From assembly GCA_002697505.1 (NCBI GenBank), contig NZWA01000089.1, positions 1 to 40,997 on the forward strand: a stretch of DNA of 40,997 bases. Reading direction: 5' to 3'. Source of the stretch: Flavobacteriales bacterium (GTDB lineage: Bacteria > Bacteroidota > Bacteroidia > Flavobacteriales > BACL11). A program made the position numbers and the translations under genes. Positions 8,838-17,140 of this stretch are shown one piece after another. Within the stretch, counting starts at the first letter, position 1, and each line of letters opens with the position of its first letter. The notes beneath the pieces were generated by a model. It saw only the letters and a program-made list of their open reading frames with translations, was not told the DNA's origin and did no database searches.

Positions 8838-9760
8838 TGGATGAAATTAAAAATTCCCTATGGGTAGAAAAGTACCGACCTACAAGTCTTGACACTTATA
8901 TAGGTAATGAACACCTAAAGAGTAAGGTCAAGTTATATCTTGAGAGTGGAGATTTACCACACCTTCTATTGTTTGGTAGGGCTGGTACAGGTAAAACCAC
9001 TCTCGCTAAGTTACTCGTCAATAACATTGAATGTGATTATCTATACATCAATGCATCTGATGAGAGAAAACTTGAAATGGTAAGAGACAAGGTAAAAAAC
9101 TTTGCCTCTACTATTGGGTTTTCAAATATGAAAGTTGTGATTCTTGATGAGGCAGATTACATTACACCTGCATCACAGGCCGCACTTCGTAATCTTATGG
9201 AGACATTTAGTAAACATTGTAGGTTTATCTTAACTTGTAATTATGTTGAGAGAATCATTGACCCAATACAATCAAGGTGTCAATCATTTCAGATTATTCC
9301 ACCTGATAGAAAACAAGTTGCAGTACATCTAAGTGATATCCTACAGAAAGAAAAGGTTAATGCAAAGGTTGATGATATTGTAACAATAGTTAATAGTGGG
9401 TTTCCTGATTTAAGAAGAGTAATTAATGGTGCACAAAGACAAGTTGTAGATGGTGAGTTGATTATTGATGAGGGAATGAGTATACAAAACGACTATAAAG
9501 TAAAGGTATTAGAAATACTTAAGACACAAGATAAGAAAAACTCATTCAAGAATATAAGACAAGTACTTGCAGATTCAAAGGTAACAGACTTCTCAGACTT
9601 ATTTAGATTATTATTTGATACCGTGGATGATTGGGGTAAAGGTCATGTTGCAGAATGTATATTAGCATTGAGTCAGTATCAACAGAGTGATGCAGTAGTG
9701 GTAGATAAAGAGATAAATATCATGGCAATGTTTATAGAAATATTGGGAGTTATAAAATAG
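8837..9760 (+). CDS. 44: Clamp loader large subunit, AAA+ ATPase (gp44-like)
   Basis: 307 residues; the ATG at 8837 overlaps the preceding stop (TAATG) and gives the expected start MDEIKNSLWVEKYRP, where WVEKYRP is the RFC-family signature. Walker A GRAGTGKT (47-54), Walker B VILDEAD (101-107), and the SRC motif (146-148) that supplies the trans arginine finger are all present. The protein opens and loads the clamp in an ATP-dependent way together with the small subunit encoded at 14869. Upstream in-frame codons at 8816 would overlap the methyltransferase and lack a ribosome binding site. Confidence 0.95.
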   Translation: MDEIKNSLWVEKYRPTSLDTYIGNEHLKSKVKLYLESGDLPHLLLFGRAGTGKTTLAKLLVNNIECDYLYINASDERKLEMVRDKVKNFASTIGFSNMKVVILDEADYITPASQAALRNLMETFSKHCRFILTCNYVERIIDPIQSRCQSFQIIPPDRKQVAVHLSDILQKEKVNAKVDDIVTIVNSGFPDLRRVINGAQRQVVDGELIIDEGMSIQNDYKVKVLEILKTQDKKNSFKNIRQVLADSKVTDFSDLFRLLFDTVDDWGKGHVAECILALSQYQQSDAVVVDKEINIMAMFIEILGVIK

Positions 9761-11001
9761 TGTATGACTATTTAAGAGAAATTCCACCATCTTTTAAACA
9801 TGAATATGATAATTTAGTTAAAAATGATATACAGATAGAAGATTCGGTAAAATACCAACTTGTTATATTGGCATATAAAGAAGAAAATCTTATAGGTGAG
9901 TGTATAGAGTCTCTGATAAACCAAATTGCTTCTCCTGATGAGTTTGAAGTGTTGATTATAAATAATTGTTCTACTGAACAAGAATTTGATAATACTGAAT
10001 TAATAGTTAAAGAAAAATTAGATAAATATAAACACAATAATATACATTTAATAAATGTAAAATTTCCAAAAGAAATTGTAAGTTCTTCTTTGGCGGCAAA
10101 ATATGGTATGGACTTTGCATTATATAGGTGGAAAGATTATGTAGACTTCAACAATGGAATAGTTGCATTTTTTGGTGCAGATAATGTATTTGAAAACCAT
10201 TTTGTTTCAGAAGTATTGAAGACTTTCAACAATCCATCAAAGTATGATAATCCATATCAGTTGTATCCAATAGGGTTAGGTGAAGATAAGATAGATATTT
10301 TAATAACACATTGTGATGGTAACTATAAGTTTTCAAGTTTTGAGAATATAATTGATATTTCAGTTCTCAAACCTTATATAAATAAGATAGAAACTATGAA
10401 TGAGTTATTGGGAAAGTGGTATTATGAAAATTTTGATATAGTTTGGGGAGTAAAAAAAGAAAAGAAAGTAAATTTGGACGAAAGATTAATTTATAGACCT
10501 GATGGAAGTCCTGTTTGGCCTAAAACATTTAGGGCATCTGCATATAATGATTTGGGTGGTGTTGAGATTCAGGCACAAGAAGAACAGGCAATAATAATCA
10601 AAGCAGTGATTAATAACTATGTTGTAAAATTTAATGATTTAACAAACTTTACTCATATACAAAGGTTAGAAAAACCAAGAGTTCCTGATGGTAGTTTTAC
10701 ACAAGTGTTGAACGATAGTTTTCAGGCACACATAGATAAAAAAGAATTACAAGTTTATAAACTTGACTATTGGACAATGAGGAACAACATTGAGAAATAT
10801 TTTTATGAAAAAAAATTCTATGGTGATTGGAGACCAAAGTTTTTTTCAGAACAAGACTTAGATAAAATATTAAAAGAGTCAGGAGAATCATATTTATATT
10901 TTAAGAATAAGTTTATCCATCAGTTTCAAGATGAAATAAAAAAGAATTATAGAAAGACAAGCATTAATAATGTTATTAATGACATAAAGAAGAAGTTATA
11001 G
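9760..11001 (+). CDS. GT-A (family 2-like) glycosyltransferase
   Basis: 413 residues, with a GTG start formed in the TAGTG overlap with the clamp-loader stop. The segment YQLVILAYKEENLIGECIES (about 29-48) is the classic GT2 opening, followed by VLIINNCS, and FFGADN (about 139-144) stands where the metal-binding acidic motif is expected. It would transfer a sugar from a nucleotide-sugar donor to an acceptor that cannot be predicted. Odd placement: it sits inside the replication block, well away from the main glycan cluster starting at 19 kb. The C-terminal 150 residues are not recognised. Confidence 0.75.
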   Translation: MYDYLREIPPSFKHEYDNLVKNDIQIEDSVKYQLVILAYKEENLIGECIESLINQIASPDEFEVLIINNCSTEQEFDNTELIVKEKLDKYKHNNIHLINVKFPKEIVSSSLAAKYGMDFALYRWKDYVDFNNGIVAFFGADNVFENHFVSEVLKTFNNPSKYDNPYQLYPIGLGEDKIDILITHCDGNYKFSSFENIIDISVLKPYINKIETMNELLGKWYYENFDIVWGVKKEKKVNLDERLIYRPDGSPVWPKTFRASAYNDLGGVEIQAQEEQAIIIKAVINNYVVKFNDLTNFTHIQRLEKPRVPDGSFTQVLNDSFQAHIDKKELQVYKLDYWTMRNNIEKYFYEKKFYGDWRPKFFSEQDLDKILKESGESYLYFKNKFIHQFQDEIKKNYRKTSINNVINDIKKKL

Positions 11002-11011
11002 GAGTAACGAA

Positions 11012-11242
11012 ATGAATGACGAAAGACAATATCAAGAACCATTAGACATATCAAAGGCAGATACGATTCAATGTGAAGAGTGTGGAAACGCATCCTTTAT
11101 ACAATCATTTTTCTTAAAGAGAGTATCAGCATTGATGAGTCCAAATGGTAAAGAGGCAATCATACCAATCCAAGTATTTGCTTGTGGTAATTGTGGAACA
11201 ATACCAAAGAACATGATGAGTCAAATTCAACCGAGTGAGTAA
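11012..11242 (+). CDS. Small zinc-ribbon protein
   Basis: 76 residues with two CxxC knuckles: CEEC (about 21-24) and CGNC (about 57-60), a zinc ribbon. AGGAG (10999-11003) precedes the ATG. The stop overlaps the ATG of the next gene (TAATG), so it is co-translated with the amino acid ligase-GNAT protein. Small zinc ribbons of this kind are frequent in T4-like marine phages; function unknown. A role as carrier protein for the downstream ligase is unlikely because no phosphopantetheine serine motif is present. Confidence 0.7.
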   Translation: MNDERQYQEPLDISKADTIQCEECGNASFIQSFFLKRVSALMSPNGKEAIIPIQVFACGNCGTIPKNMMSQIQPSE

Positions 11243-12651
11243 TGTATACTAAAGTTGGAGATGGACTACAAGTAGTAAGTGGTGACATAGTTAAGAGTTT
11301 AGTTGGTTTAGAGAATCTAACATACAAGATGTCAGAAGAATTCAACTCTGAAAGACTATGGACACCATCTCATCTTTCCATGGATAACGCCTACAAGACA
11401 GGATATATGGAATCATTCTCACATCAGGCATCTATAATTAATTCATACCATGGTGAAGAAAAAGGAATGTGTTCACCTACAGGATGTTATCATTGTTATA
11501 GTTTCTTAAAAGATAAAAGTGTTACAGATAAATCTTATGTAATGACAAGTAAATGTACACGAATAGAAGAAGAGTGTAATGATTTAGAAAGAATGTTTAA
11601 CTTCACTATATCAGAGATAGTGTTTGTTGGTACTGAGAAATATTGTGAGGATAATTTAAATAAGGCAATGACTTTAACATCACAAATGTTAGACCAACTT
11701 GGTATCAAATATTTTTATGAAGTTGCATCAGACCCATTCTTTGGTGATAAATCAGAGTTAAAAAGAAAAGTACAAATCAATAGTGGTTCTAAGATTGAGA
11801 TTAGAGCATGGATTCCTAACGAAGATAGACATGTTGCAATAGGTTCATTTAATCTACATGGTAGAAAGTTTGTTGATAAATTTAATATACAAGACTCAGA
11901 GATGACTGCATGTTTTGGTTGGGGATTAGAAAGATTTGTAGATGTTGTAAGTAAGTATGACAAAACCATAGATGAAACCAAAATCAACTTTAACTTCAAT
12001 ACTGATAACACTTTTATACCTGAAGTTAGAAAAAATGTAATTGATGGTAATGATGGTTGGTTATTGAGAGGTCAGACTTATTGGTTTGGTAGAAAACCTA
12101 TACATGAATATGAAATCCAAACACCAGATATTGGTGAGGTTGTCTATGAAGACATTGATACACTTGAACAACTTGATGGGTGGACATGGGAAATTCTACA
12201 AGGTCTCAAAGAATGGGACAGATTAAATATGGATTGGATTACCATAGAGACAAGAAAAACTTGGTTATGGGATTTAGAAACTGCAAAGAAAAGAATAAAA
12301 GATGGACACAATTTGTGTGCAATGTTTCACGATGGTAAAATGATACAATGGAATTGGTGGTTTATGGGTGAATTTACTTTTTATGACCACGAGTGGAATA
12401 TTGATATGAACTTACCTAAAGACCATTCTTATGGTGGATATTGGGCATGTTTACCTAAATATAGAACTTCAAGAAAACATGGTAAACTGATAGAACATTT
12501 CTACACTTATATTACAAACTATCTTATTAGAAAGAATATAAAATATGACTTGGCATATGTTGATGGTTGGAACAACAAGGCAATCAGTATACATAAGAAG
12601 ATGGGATATGTGGGTTACAATTGGATGGAAAATGAAAACTTTCTCAAATAA
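11242..12651 (+). CDS. Amino acid:carrier-protein ligase (class II aaRS-like) fused to GNAT acyltransferase
   Basis: 469 residues. Residues about 25-240 match the amino acid--[acyl-carrier-protein] ligase family, relatives of the seryl-tRNA synthetase core that activate an amino acid with ATP and load it on a carrier protein instead of tRNA. Shared blocks: GYMESFSH (54-61), CTRIEE (105-110, motif 2), ISEIVFVGT, DPFFGD (164-169), GSFNLHG and TACFGWGLERF (222-232, motif 3). The zinc ligands of the family are conserved as C105, E125 and C224. No tRNA-binding arm is present. Residues about 265-469 form a GNAT domain with YRTSRKHGKLI (acetyl-CoA loop, 407-417) and WNNKAISIHKKMGY. The fusion implies activation followed by transfer of an aminoacyl or acyl group. 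No carrier protein is visible in the window. Confidence 0.8.
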   Translation: MYTKVGDGLQVVSGDIVKSLVGLENLTYKMSEEFNSERLWTPSHLSMDNAYKTGYMESFSHQASIINSYHGEEKGMCSPTGCYHCYSFLKDKSVTDKSYVMTSKCTRIEEECNDLERMFNFTISEIVFVGTEKYCEDNLNKAMTLTSQMLDQLGIKYFYEVASDPFFGDKSELKRKVQINSGSKIEIRAWIPNEDRHVAIGSFNLHGRKFVDKFNIQDSEMTACFGWGLERFVDVVSKYDKTIDETKINFNFNTDNTFIPEVRKNVIDGNDGWLLRGQTYWFGRKPIHEYEIQTPDIGEVVYEDIDTLEQLDGWTWEILQGLKEWDRLNMDWITIETRKTWLWDLETAKKRIKDGHNLCAMFHDGKMIQWNWWFMGEFTFYDHEWNIDMNLPKDHSYGGYWACLPKYRTSRKHGKLIEHFYTYITNYLIRKNIKYDLAYVDGWNNKAISIHKKMGYVGYNWMENENFLK

Positions 12652-12666
12652 TCAATATTTATAGAT

Positions 12667-14088
12667 ATGAACGATTCACAAAGACAAGCTTACGCAAATT
12701 TATTAAAAGAAAAAAGTTTACAGGTAGGAAATCTGTTTACTGGTAGTGCCTATTGGGATACTGAACATGAAGGTATGATATATGCCATGGATTGGATACC
12801 ACAAAGTGGTTCAATAAAACTATTAGAAATGAACACTAACATAGGATTAAGTGGTAGGATGAAACCATACTTTGATTTTAGTGAATTAGTAAGTCATATT
12901 ACAAGTTCTGGTCATACTACATGTACTTATCATGAAGACTATCTAAATTTCAATATAGAACCACAAAGAGTTGAAGACACTTTAGATATTTTTAAACAAC
13001 AACTTAGTTCAAGTTTATCATCTTCAGGATGTACATTTACACATGAATATAATCTATGGGATGAGGTTATACCAACACCATCTTCAACACATTATGTATT
13101 AAGACAAGGACATTCAAATTATCATAATGTTGATATATTATGTGAGAACAAAACTATATTTCGTAATTTTATAACAGGTAGTTTAGGTGAAGATTTCTTC
13201 CCTGCATTTGGTAGTAATATTTCATCGTCATTTAGTAATCCAACAAATGTACCTGATGTTGTTATCAAAGACCCAACTAAAGATATGGGTGTAGGAGTGT
13301 CTTTTACAGACTTTACAAGTGATAGAAATCAAATATATAATAATCATAATTATGTAGAACAATATATAGAACCTGAAATAGATAATAGTAGATATAGATT
13401 ATTTAGAAGTATCATATTGATTGGTAGTGGTAGTGTTAAATATTTGATAAAAAATCCTACTTATACAATTAACTATAGAAAGTTTGGACAACCAAGTGGT
13501 TCAGTTACAATTGGTTCACAAACCACTAATATTTATGATTATAATAATGTTAGAATATGGCAAACAGGACATTTTGAAGGTAACACACCAGTATCAATGT
13601 CTGATGGTTCGGTAAAAACGATTGGTAGTGTAAGTGCAGGTGAAGTTGTTAAGAGTGTAATAGTTGATAACTATCCAAAAAGAGATAATAGTTTTATTTC
13701 GTCAACAACTAATGTAAGTTGGCCTCAATATATACTTGATAAAGGTAATTGGACAGGTTCAATTGGTGAGTTGAGTGAATCAACAAGTTCAGTCAATAGT
13801 GTTCCACAAGTATATTCATGGGGATATTATGAATTAAATGGTTCTACAAAAGTTAATCCTGAAGACTCTATTATGGTTTATGATAATTCAAAATATCAAT
13901 TCAAACCAATGAGAGACATTAAAGTTAACGATGTTTTTGTTACAAAAGGATTTGTTACACAATCAGTATCATCTATAAATTTAGTGACTTCTGAATCTAT
14001 ATTTTATTCATTAGATTTAGAAACAGAAGATAGATATTTTGCAGGTGATGATACTAATTCGGTTATAACTTCCGATAGTTATTGGTAG
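12667..14088 (+). CDS. Probable ATP-grasp protein with C-terminal degenerate Hint (intein-like) domain
   Basis: 473 residues. The N-terminal two thirds looks like an ATP-grasp ligase: LLEMNTNIGLSG (52-63), VVIKDPTKDMGVGVSF (198-213) with a candidate ATP-binding Lys, YVEQYIEPE (229-237) and YRLFRSIIL. From about 302 a Hint fold is recognisable: HFEGNTPVSMSDGSVKTI corresponds to the usual CF.GT.V...G..K.I opening, then KPMRDIKVNDVFV and YSLDLETEDRYFAG. The nucleophilic first Cys is His302, and the usual C-terminal HN is replaced near NSVITSD, so self-splicing or cleavage is probably lost. It directly follows the amino acid ligase-GNAT gene. The ATP-grasp call is tentative; a virion-associated protein is an alternative. 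Confidence 0.5.
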   Translation: MNDSQRQAYANLLKEKSLQVGNLFTGSAYWDTEHEGMIYAMDWIPQSGSIKLLEMNTNIGLSGRMKPYFDFSELVSHITSSGHTTCTYHEDYLNFNIEPQRVEDTLDIFKQQLSSSLSSSGCTFTHEYNLWDEVIPTPSSTHYVLRQGHSNYHNVDILCENKTIFRNFITGSLGEDFFPAFGSNISSSFSNPTNVPDVVIKDPTKDMGVGVSFTDFTSDRNQIYNNHNYVEQYIEPEIDNSRYRLFRSIILIGSGSVKYLIKNPTYTINYRKFGQPSGSVTIGSQTTNIYDYNNVRIWQTGHFEGNTPVSMSDGSVKTIGSVSAGEVVKSVIVDNYPKRDNSFISSTTNVSWPQYILDKGNWTGSIGELSESTSSVNSVPQVYSWGYYELNGSTKVNPEDSIMVYDNSKYQFKPMRDIKVNDVFVTKGFVTQSVSSINLVTSESIFYSLDLETEDRYFAGDDTNSVITSDSYW

Positions 14089-14091
14089 GGA

Positions 14092-14379
14092 ATGAGTTCT
14101 TACTTAGTCGGAAATGTTATAATTAAAGATTCTTCTGAATACAGAAAGTATGAGAGAAGAATATTTCGTTATTTAAAAAAACATAATGGTAAATTACTTG
14201 TGTATGATGATAATCCAACATCAGTGCAAGGTAATATAGATGGTAGGTTATTGATTATGGAATTTCCAAATAAAAAAAGTGCATTAGAATTTTGGAATGA
14301 TGAAGATTATATAAAGATGTCGGAGAAATACAGATACCATTGTAGTGAAGTACAATTCGTAACTATAATAGGAGATTAG
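14092..14379 (+). CDS. DUF1330-like small protein
   Basis: 95 residues. The pattern VIIKDSSEYRKYERRIFRYL, an LLVYDDNP strand, a GNIDGRLLIMEFPNKKSALEF block and a final short strand matches the DUF1330 ferredoxin-like (dimeric alpha-beta barrel) family. Function of the family is not established; members are often found with biosynthetic genes. Starts 4 bases after the preceding stop with a weak ribosome binding site, so part of the same transcript. Confidence 0.55.
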   Translation: MSSYLVGNVIIKDSSEYRKYERRIFRYLKKHNGKLLVYDDNPTSVQGNIDGRLLIMEFPNKKSALEFWNDEDYIKMSEKYRYHCSEVQFVTIIGD

Positions 14380-14380
14380 T

Positions 14381-14872
14381 ATGTATGTATTAGAACACAA
14401 GGAGATTCCATTTAGTAGAATGGAAGTTGTAAAAGAAGATACACCAGAGTTAGATATTTTTTATGAACCTGATATGAAAAACTTTGAATACTATGATTCT
14501 GATGGAACACCAATAGGAATGTATATTATTTACAGAAATGATAAAAAAAATGTTGTTTGTGGTAGGAACTATTATATTTATAAACAACAGAGAACTAAAG
14601 GTTGGGGTTTAAATTGTATACTATCTTGTATCAATTATTCCTTTCAATTATATCCAGAGATTGATATCTTTTGTTGGTCTACTCATGTAGGTAATAAAGT
14701 TATGGACAGAATATGTTCAAAGATATATGAAGAAACAAGGACAGAAACCAATAATCCAAACATATTTGGTTTCAATGAACCACCACCATCTGAGTTACAT
14801 TCGGTTACAAGAAAATATATGGAAGAGTTTAATAAAAAATATCCAAAGGGTTTTAAAAGATTTAGAATATGA
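14381..14872 (+). CDS. Putative GNAT-like acyltransferase, weak
   Basis: 163 residues, preceded by AGGAG (14370-14374). The central stretch GTPIGMYIIYR, then YYIYKQQRTKGWGLNCIL (about 63-80) resembles the beta4-alpha3 acyl-CoA loop of GNAT enzymes (QxxGxG/A), and HVGNKVMDRIC resembles the following Asn-containing helix. The similarity is faint and no catalytic residue can be named. It ends in a 4-base overlap with the gp62-like gene. If real, it would be the second GNAT in this short operon. It could equally be an unrelated phage protein. Confidence 0.4.
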   Translation: MYVLEHKEIPFSRMEVVKEDTPELDIFYEPDMKNFEYYDSDGTPIGMYIIYRNDKKNVVCGRNYYIYKQQRTKGWGLNCILSCINYSFQLYPEIDIFCWSTHVGNKVMDRICSKIYEETRTETNNPNIFGFNEPPPSELHSVTRKYMEEFNKKYPKGFKRFRI

Positions 14873-15303
14873 GTAAAGTTAAAGGTTTATTTGACCATGT
14901 AAAACAAATCACAAATGTACAGAGTCCTACATATTGGGATACATTAAGTGAGGGTGATAAAAAGACATGGAGTAATTACATGATTCACAGATTTCTTAGT
15001 ATGAAATCAGAGTGGATTCAATTGGTAAATGAAGTACAAAAGTATTGGGAGTTGGCTCCTAAGAATGTGTATCAGTTTTATATTGATGTACTACCACGAG
15101 GTAGAACTTTCCTTAAATACACAAAGTCAAAACATAAGTCAAAAGTAAATCCATGGGTTATGGAACACTTGACCGATTATTTTGAATGTAGTTCAAAAGA
15201 AGTAGATGATTACTTGGAGATATTAACACCACAACAAGTAAAGACAATCATCATGAAGTATGGTGTAGATGATAAACAACTAAAAACAATATGGAGTAAA
15301 TAA
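14869..15303 (+). CDS. 62: Clamp loader small subunit (gp62-like)
   Basis: 144 residues. The order of blocks, LFDHVKQIT, YWDTLSEGDKKTWSNYMIHRFLSM, IQLVNEVQKYWELAPKNVYQFY and VLPRGRTFLKYTKS, fits the gp62 small subunits of T4-like phages; T4 gp62 has the comparable segment VPRGKRYGKWAK. With the gp44-like ATPase it would form the clamp loader. In T4, genes 44 and 62 are adjacent; here about 5 kb of unrelated genes separates them. Ends TAATG with the protease gene. Confidence 0.75.
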   Translation: MSKVKGLFDHVKQITNVQSPTYWDTLSEGDKKTWSNYMIHRFLSMKSEWIQLVNEVQKYWELAPKNVYQFYIDVLPRGRTFLKYTKSKHKSKVNPWVMEHLTDYFECSSKEVDDYLEILTPQQVKTIIMKYGVDDKQLKTIWSK

Positions 15304-15863
15304 TGAGTAAGAATTATAGAAACGAAGAAGCATTTTATATGAAGGAAATGGAATGGGGTGTTAATTCAAAAACAAACACTACTTACATGAACTATGAATT
15401 TGATATAGATTCACTATATTCAACAATAGTGAAATGTGATTATTTGGTTAGAGTGAATCCCAATACAGATATCAATTTAAATATTGCTTCATATGGTGGT
15501 GATGTATATGCAATGTTAGGATTGGTAGATTATATCAAAGGACTATCAGTTAAAGTTAATACACATTGTGTTGGAACTTGTATGAGTGCTGCATCAGTAC
15601 TATTATCATGTGGTACAGGTACAAGAACAATCACTAAACATGGAACCGTAATGGTTCACGAAGGTTCAGCATTTGAGGCAGGTAAGACTACTGATGTTAT
15701 GAAAGGTGTTGACCACTTAAAAGATTTACAGAAAGATATTAATGAAATACTTGGTGAAGTTACAAATAAAGATGCAAGGTTTTGGGAACTTGCAGGAAGG
15801 AACGATTCATACTTTGATGCAGAAACTTGTTTAGAGTATGGAATTGTTGATAAAATTGTATAA
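15303..15863 (+). CDS. clpP: ClpP-like serine protease
   Basis: 186 residues, close to bacterial ClpP. INLNIASYGGDVYAMLGL is the oxyanion-hole and gate region, GTCMSAASVLLSCG carries the likely nucleophile Ser95, GTVMVHEGS the catalytic His119, and RNDSYFDAETCLEYGIVD the Asp168 with the typical C-terminal handle. All three catalytic residues are present, so it should be active. Placement in the replication block rather than a head module argues for an accessory protease of host or phage proteins over a prohead protease, but the latter cannot be excluded. No ClpX or ClpA partner is seen in the window. Confidence 0.85.
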   Translation: MSKNYRNEEAFYMKEMEWGVNSKTNTTYMNYEFDIDSLYSTIVKCDYLVRVNPNTDINLNIASYGGDVYAMLGLVDYIKGLSVKVNTHCVGTCMSAASVLLSCGTGTRTITKHGTVMVHEGSAFEAGKTTDVMKGVDHLKDLQKDINEILGEVTNKDARFWELAGRNDSYFDAETCLEYGIVDKIV

Positions 15864-15868
15864 AAAGC

Positions 15869-15898
15869 TTGACAAGTATAGTAAAAGTTTTGTATATT
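15869..15898 (+). promoter_or_regulatory. Sigma-70-like promoter, conserved N18 family (copy 2)
   Basis: TTGACA (15869-15874), 18-bp spacer with TATAGTAAA, TATATT (15893-15898), in the 60-base gap after the ClpP gene. It starts the transcript of the DUF1599, dehydrogenase and nuclease genes. Confidence 0.85.
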
Positions 15899-15923
15899 AA
15901 CATATGATAAATTGGAGAATAAT

Positions 15924-16310
15924 ATGAAAGTTATCAAGGATACGCCTAAGAGTAACTCAAGTAATGAGTATGTGGATGTTATAGAGTATATGGAAACAAA
16001 ATATCCACAGATGACATCAGAGTTTAAAAAAATACAACAAGACCAATATGAGTTGTTCTTAAAAAAACAACATGATTACGGCCCACAAAACATTGCAGTT
16101 GGTACTGCACTAAAAAATGATGAGGACAAAAGATTATCGTTGATGGGTATTTGGTTTAGGATTAATGATAAAGTAGAGAGAATCAAAACTCTTATTATGA
16201 GAGGTGACGATGGTTCGTTAGAGAATGAGGGTTTGGTAGATAGTTATTCAGATATCTCAAACTATGGAGTGATGGCACAAGTAGTCGCGAGAGGTAAATG
16301 GGCTAAGTAA
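15924..16310 (+). CDS. DUF1599 / nucleotide-modification-associated domain 1 protein
   Basis: 128 residues from the ATG at 15924, chosen because GGAG (15914-15917) precedes it; an upstream TTG at 15912 overlaps that site. KKQHDYGPQNIA, RLSLMGIWFRINDKVERIKTL and VDSYSDISNYGVMAQV follow the DUF1599 pattern (DYG, RI.DK..R, DxxxDxxNY). The family occurs widely in phages and is thought to act in nucleotide metabolism or modification; biochemical role not established. First gene after a strong promoter. Confidence 0.7.
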   Translation: MKVIKDTPKSNSSNEYVDVIEYMETKYPQMTSEFKKIQQDQYELFLKKQHDYGPQNIAVGTALKNDEDKRLSLMGIWFRINDKVERIKTLIMRGDDGSLENEGLVDSYSDISNYGVMAQVVARGKWAK

Positions 16311-17140
16311 TGGACATTGGAATTGTTGGACAAGGTTATGTGGGAACTGCTATTAAAGTAGGATTTGAACCACACTATAATTACTTACATACTTATGATA
16401 AGTACGACCTTGCAAAATCTACCGTACCTAATTTAAAAGATTTAGTTGATAATTGTGAAGTTATATTCGTATGTGTTCCAACACCAATGAGAAAAGATGG
16501 GACTTGTTATACAGGTATTGTAGAAGAGGTAATTAGAGAGATTGATAGTTATGCAAATAATAATCCTATTGTAGTGATTAAGTCAACCGTACCACCAGGT
16601 ACTACTGATATTATGAACAAAAATTATTCAAATGTTACCGTAATATTTAATCCTGAGTTCTTAACAGAAGAAAACTTTTTGGAAGACTTTAAGAATCAGA
16701 AAAGAATTATATTGGGTGGTCAGAGAAATGGAACTAATAAACTCAGACAAATATACTCAAAGGTATTTCCACATGCAACTATAGTTAAGACTGGTAGTAA
16801 AACTGCAGAGATGGTAAAGTATTTTATCAACAACTTCTTGGCCACTAAAGTATCATTTGCAAATGAAATGTATAAGGTGTGTGAACAAGTAGATATTGAT
16901 TATGATAAAGTTGTAGAGTATGCAACTTATGATGAGAGATTAGGTAAATCCCATTGGGCAGTACCTGGTCCTGATGGTGACCATGGATTTGGTGGTCATT
17001 GTTTACCAAAAGATTTAAGTGCGATTATCAATCAATTTGAAACATATGGTTTATTAGAGGCAGTTGAAAGTGTCAATGACCAAGTTCGTGATAATCGTGA
17101 TTGGGAAGAAATGAAAGGAAGAGCAATAATAGATGAGTAG
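16310..17140 (+). CDS. UDP-glucose/GDP-mannose dehydrogenase family protein (short form)
   Basis: 276 residues. Oxidises a nucleotide sugar to its uronic acid with NAD in two steps. NAD-binding GIVGQGYVG (4-12), VCVPTP (54-59), KSTVPPGTT (91-99), FNPEFLTEENFL, the substrate-binding Lys/Asn helix (K170, N174) and catalytic Cys231 in GFGGHCLPKD are all present. Normal members have about 430 residues; the C-terminal domain that helps bind the nucleotide sugar is missing, as in compact phage versions, although the frame is intact. It would supply an acidic sugar donor to the glycan genes downstream. Confidence 0.85.
   Translation: MDIGIVGQGYVGTAIKVGFEPHYNYLHTYDKYDLAKSTVPNLKDLVDNCEVIFVCVPTPMRKDGTCYTGIVEEVIREIDSYANNNPIVVIKSTVPPGTTDIMNKNYSNVTVIFNPEFLTEENFLEDFKNQKRIILGGQRNGTNKLRQIYSKVFPHATIVKTGSKTAEMVKYFINNFLATKVSFANEMYKVCEQVDIDYDKVVEYATYDERLGKSHWAVPGPDGDHGFGGHCLPKDLSAIINQFETYGLLEAVESVNDQVRDNRDWEEMKGRAIIDE

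Noticed and set aside
12654..12663. ATATTTATAG here and at 37368; on the minus strand this reads CTATAAATAT, like the T4/cyanophage late promoter
   Set aside because: Only two intergenic copies in AT-rich DNA, pointing away from all genes. CTATAAATA also occurs inside coding sequence (about 23590). Not enough to call late promoters.
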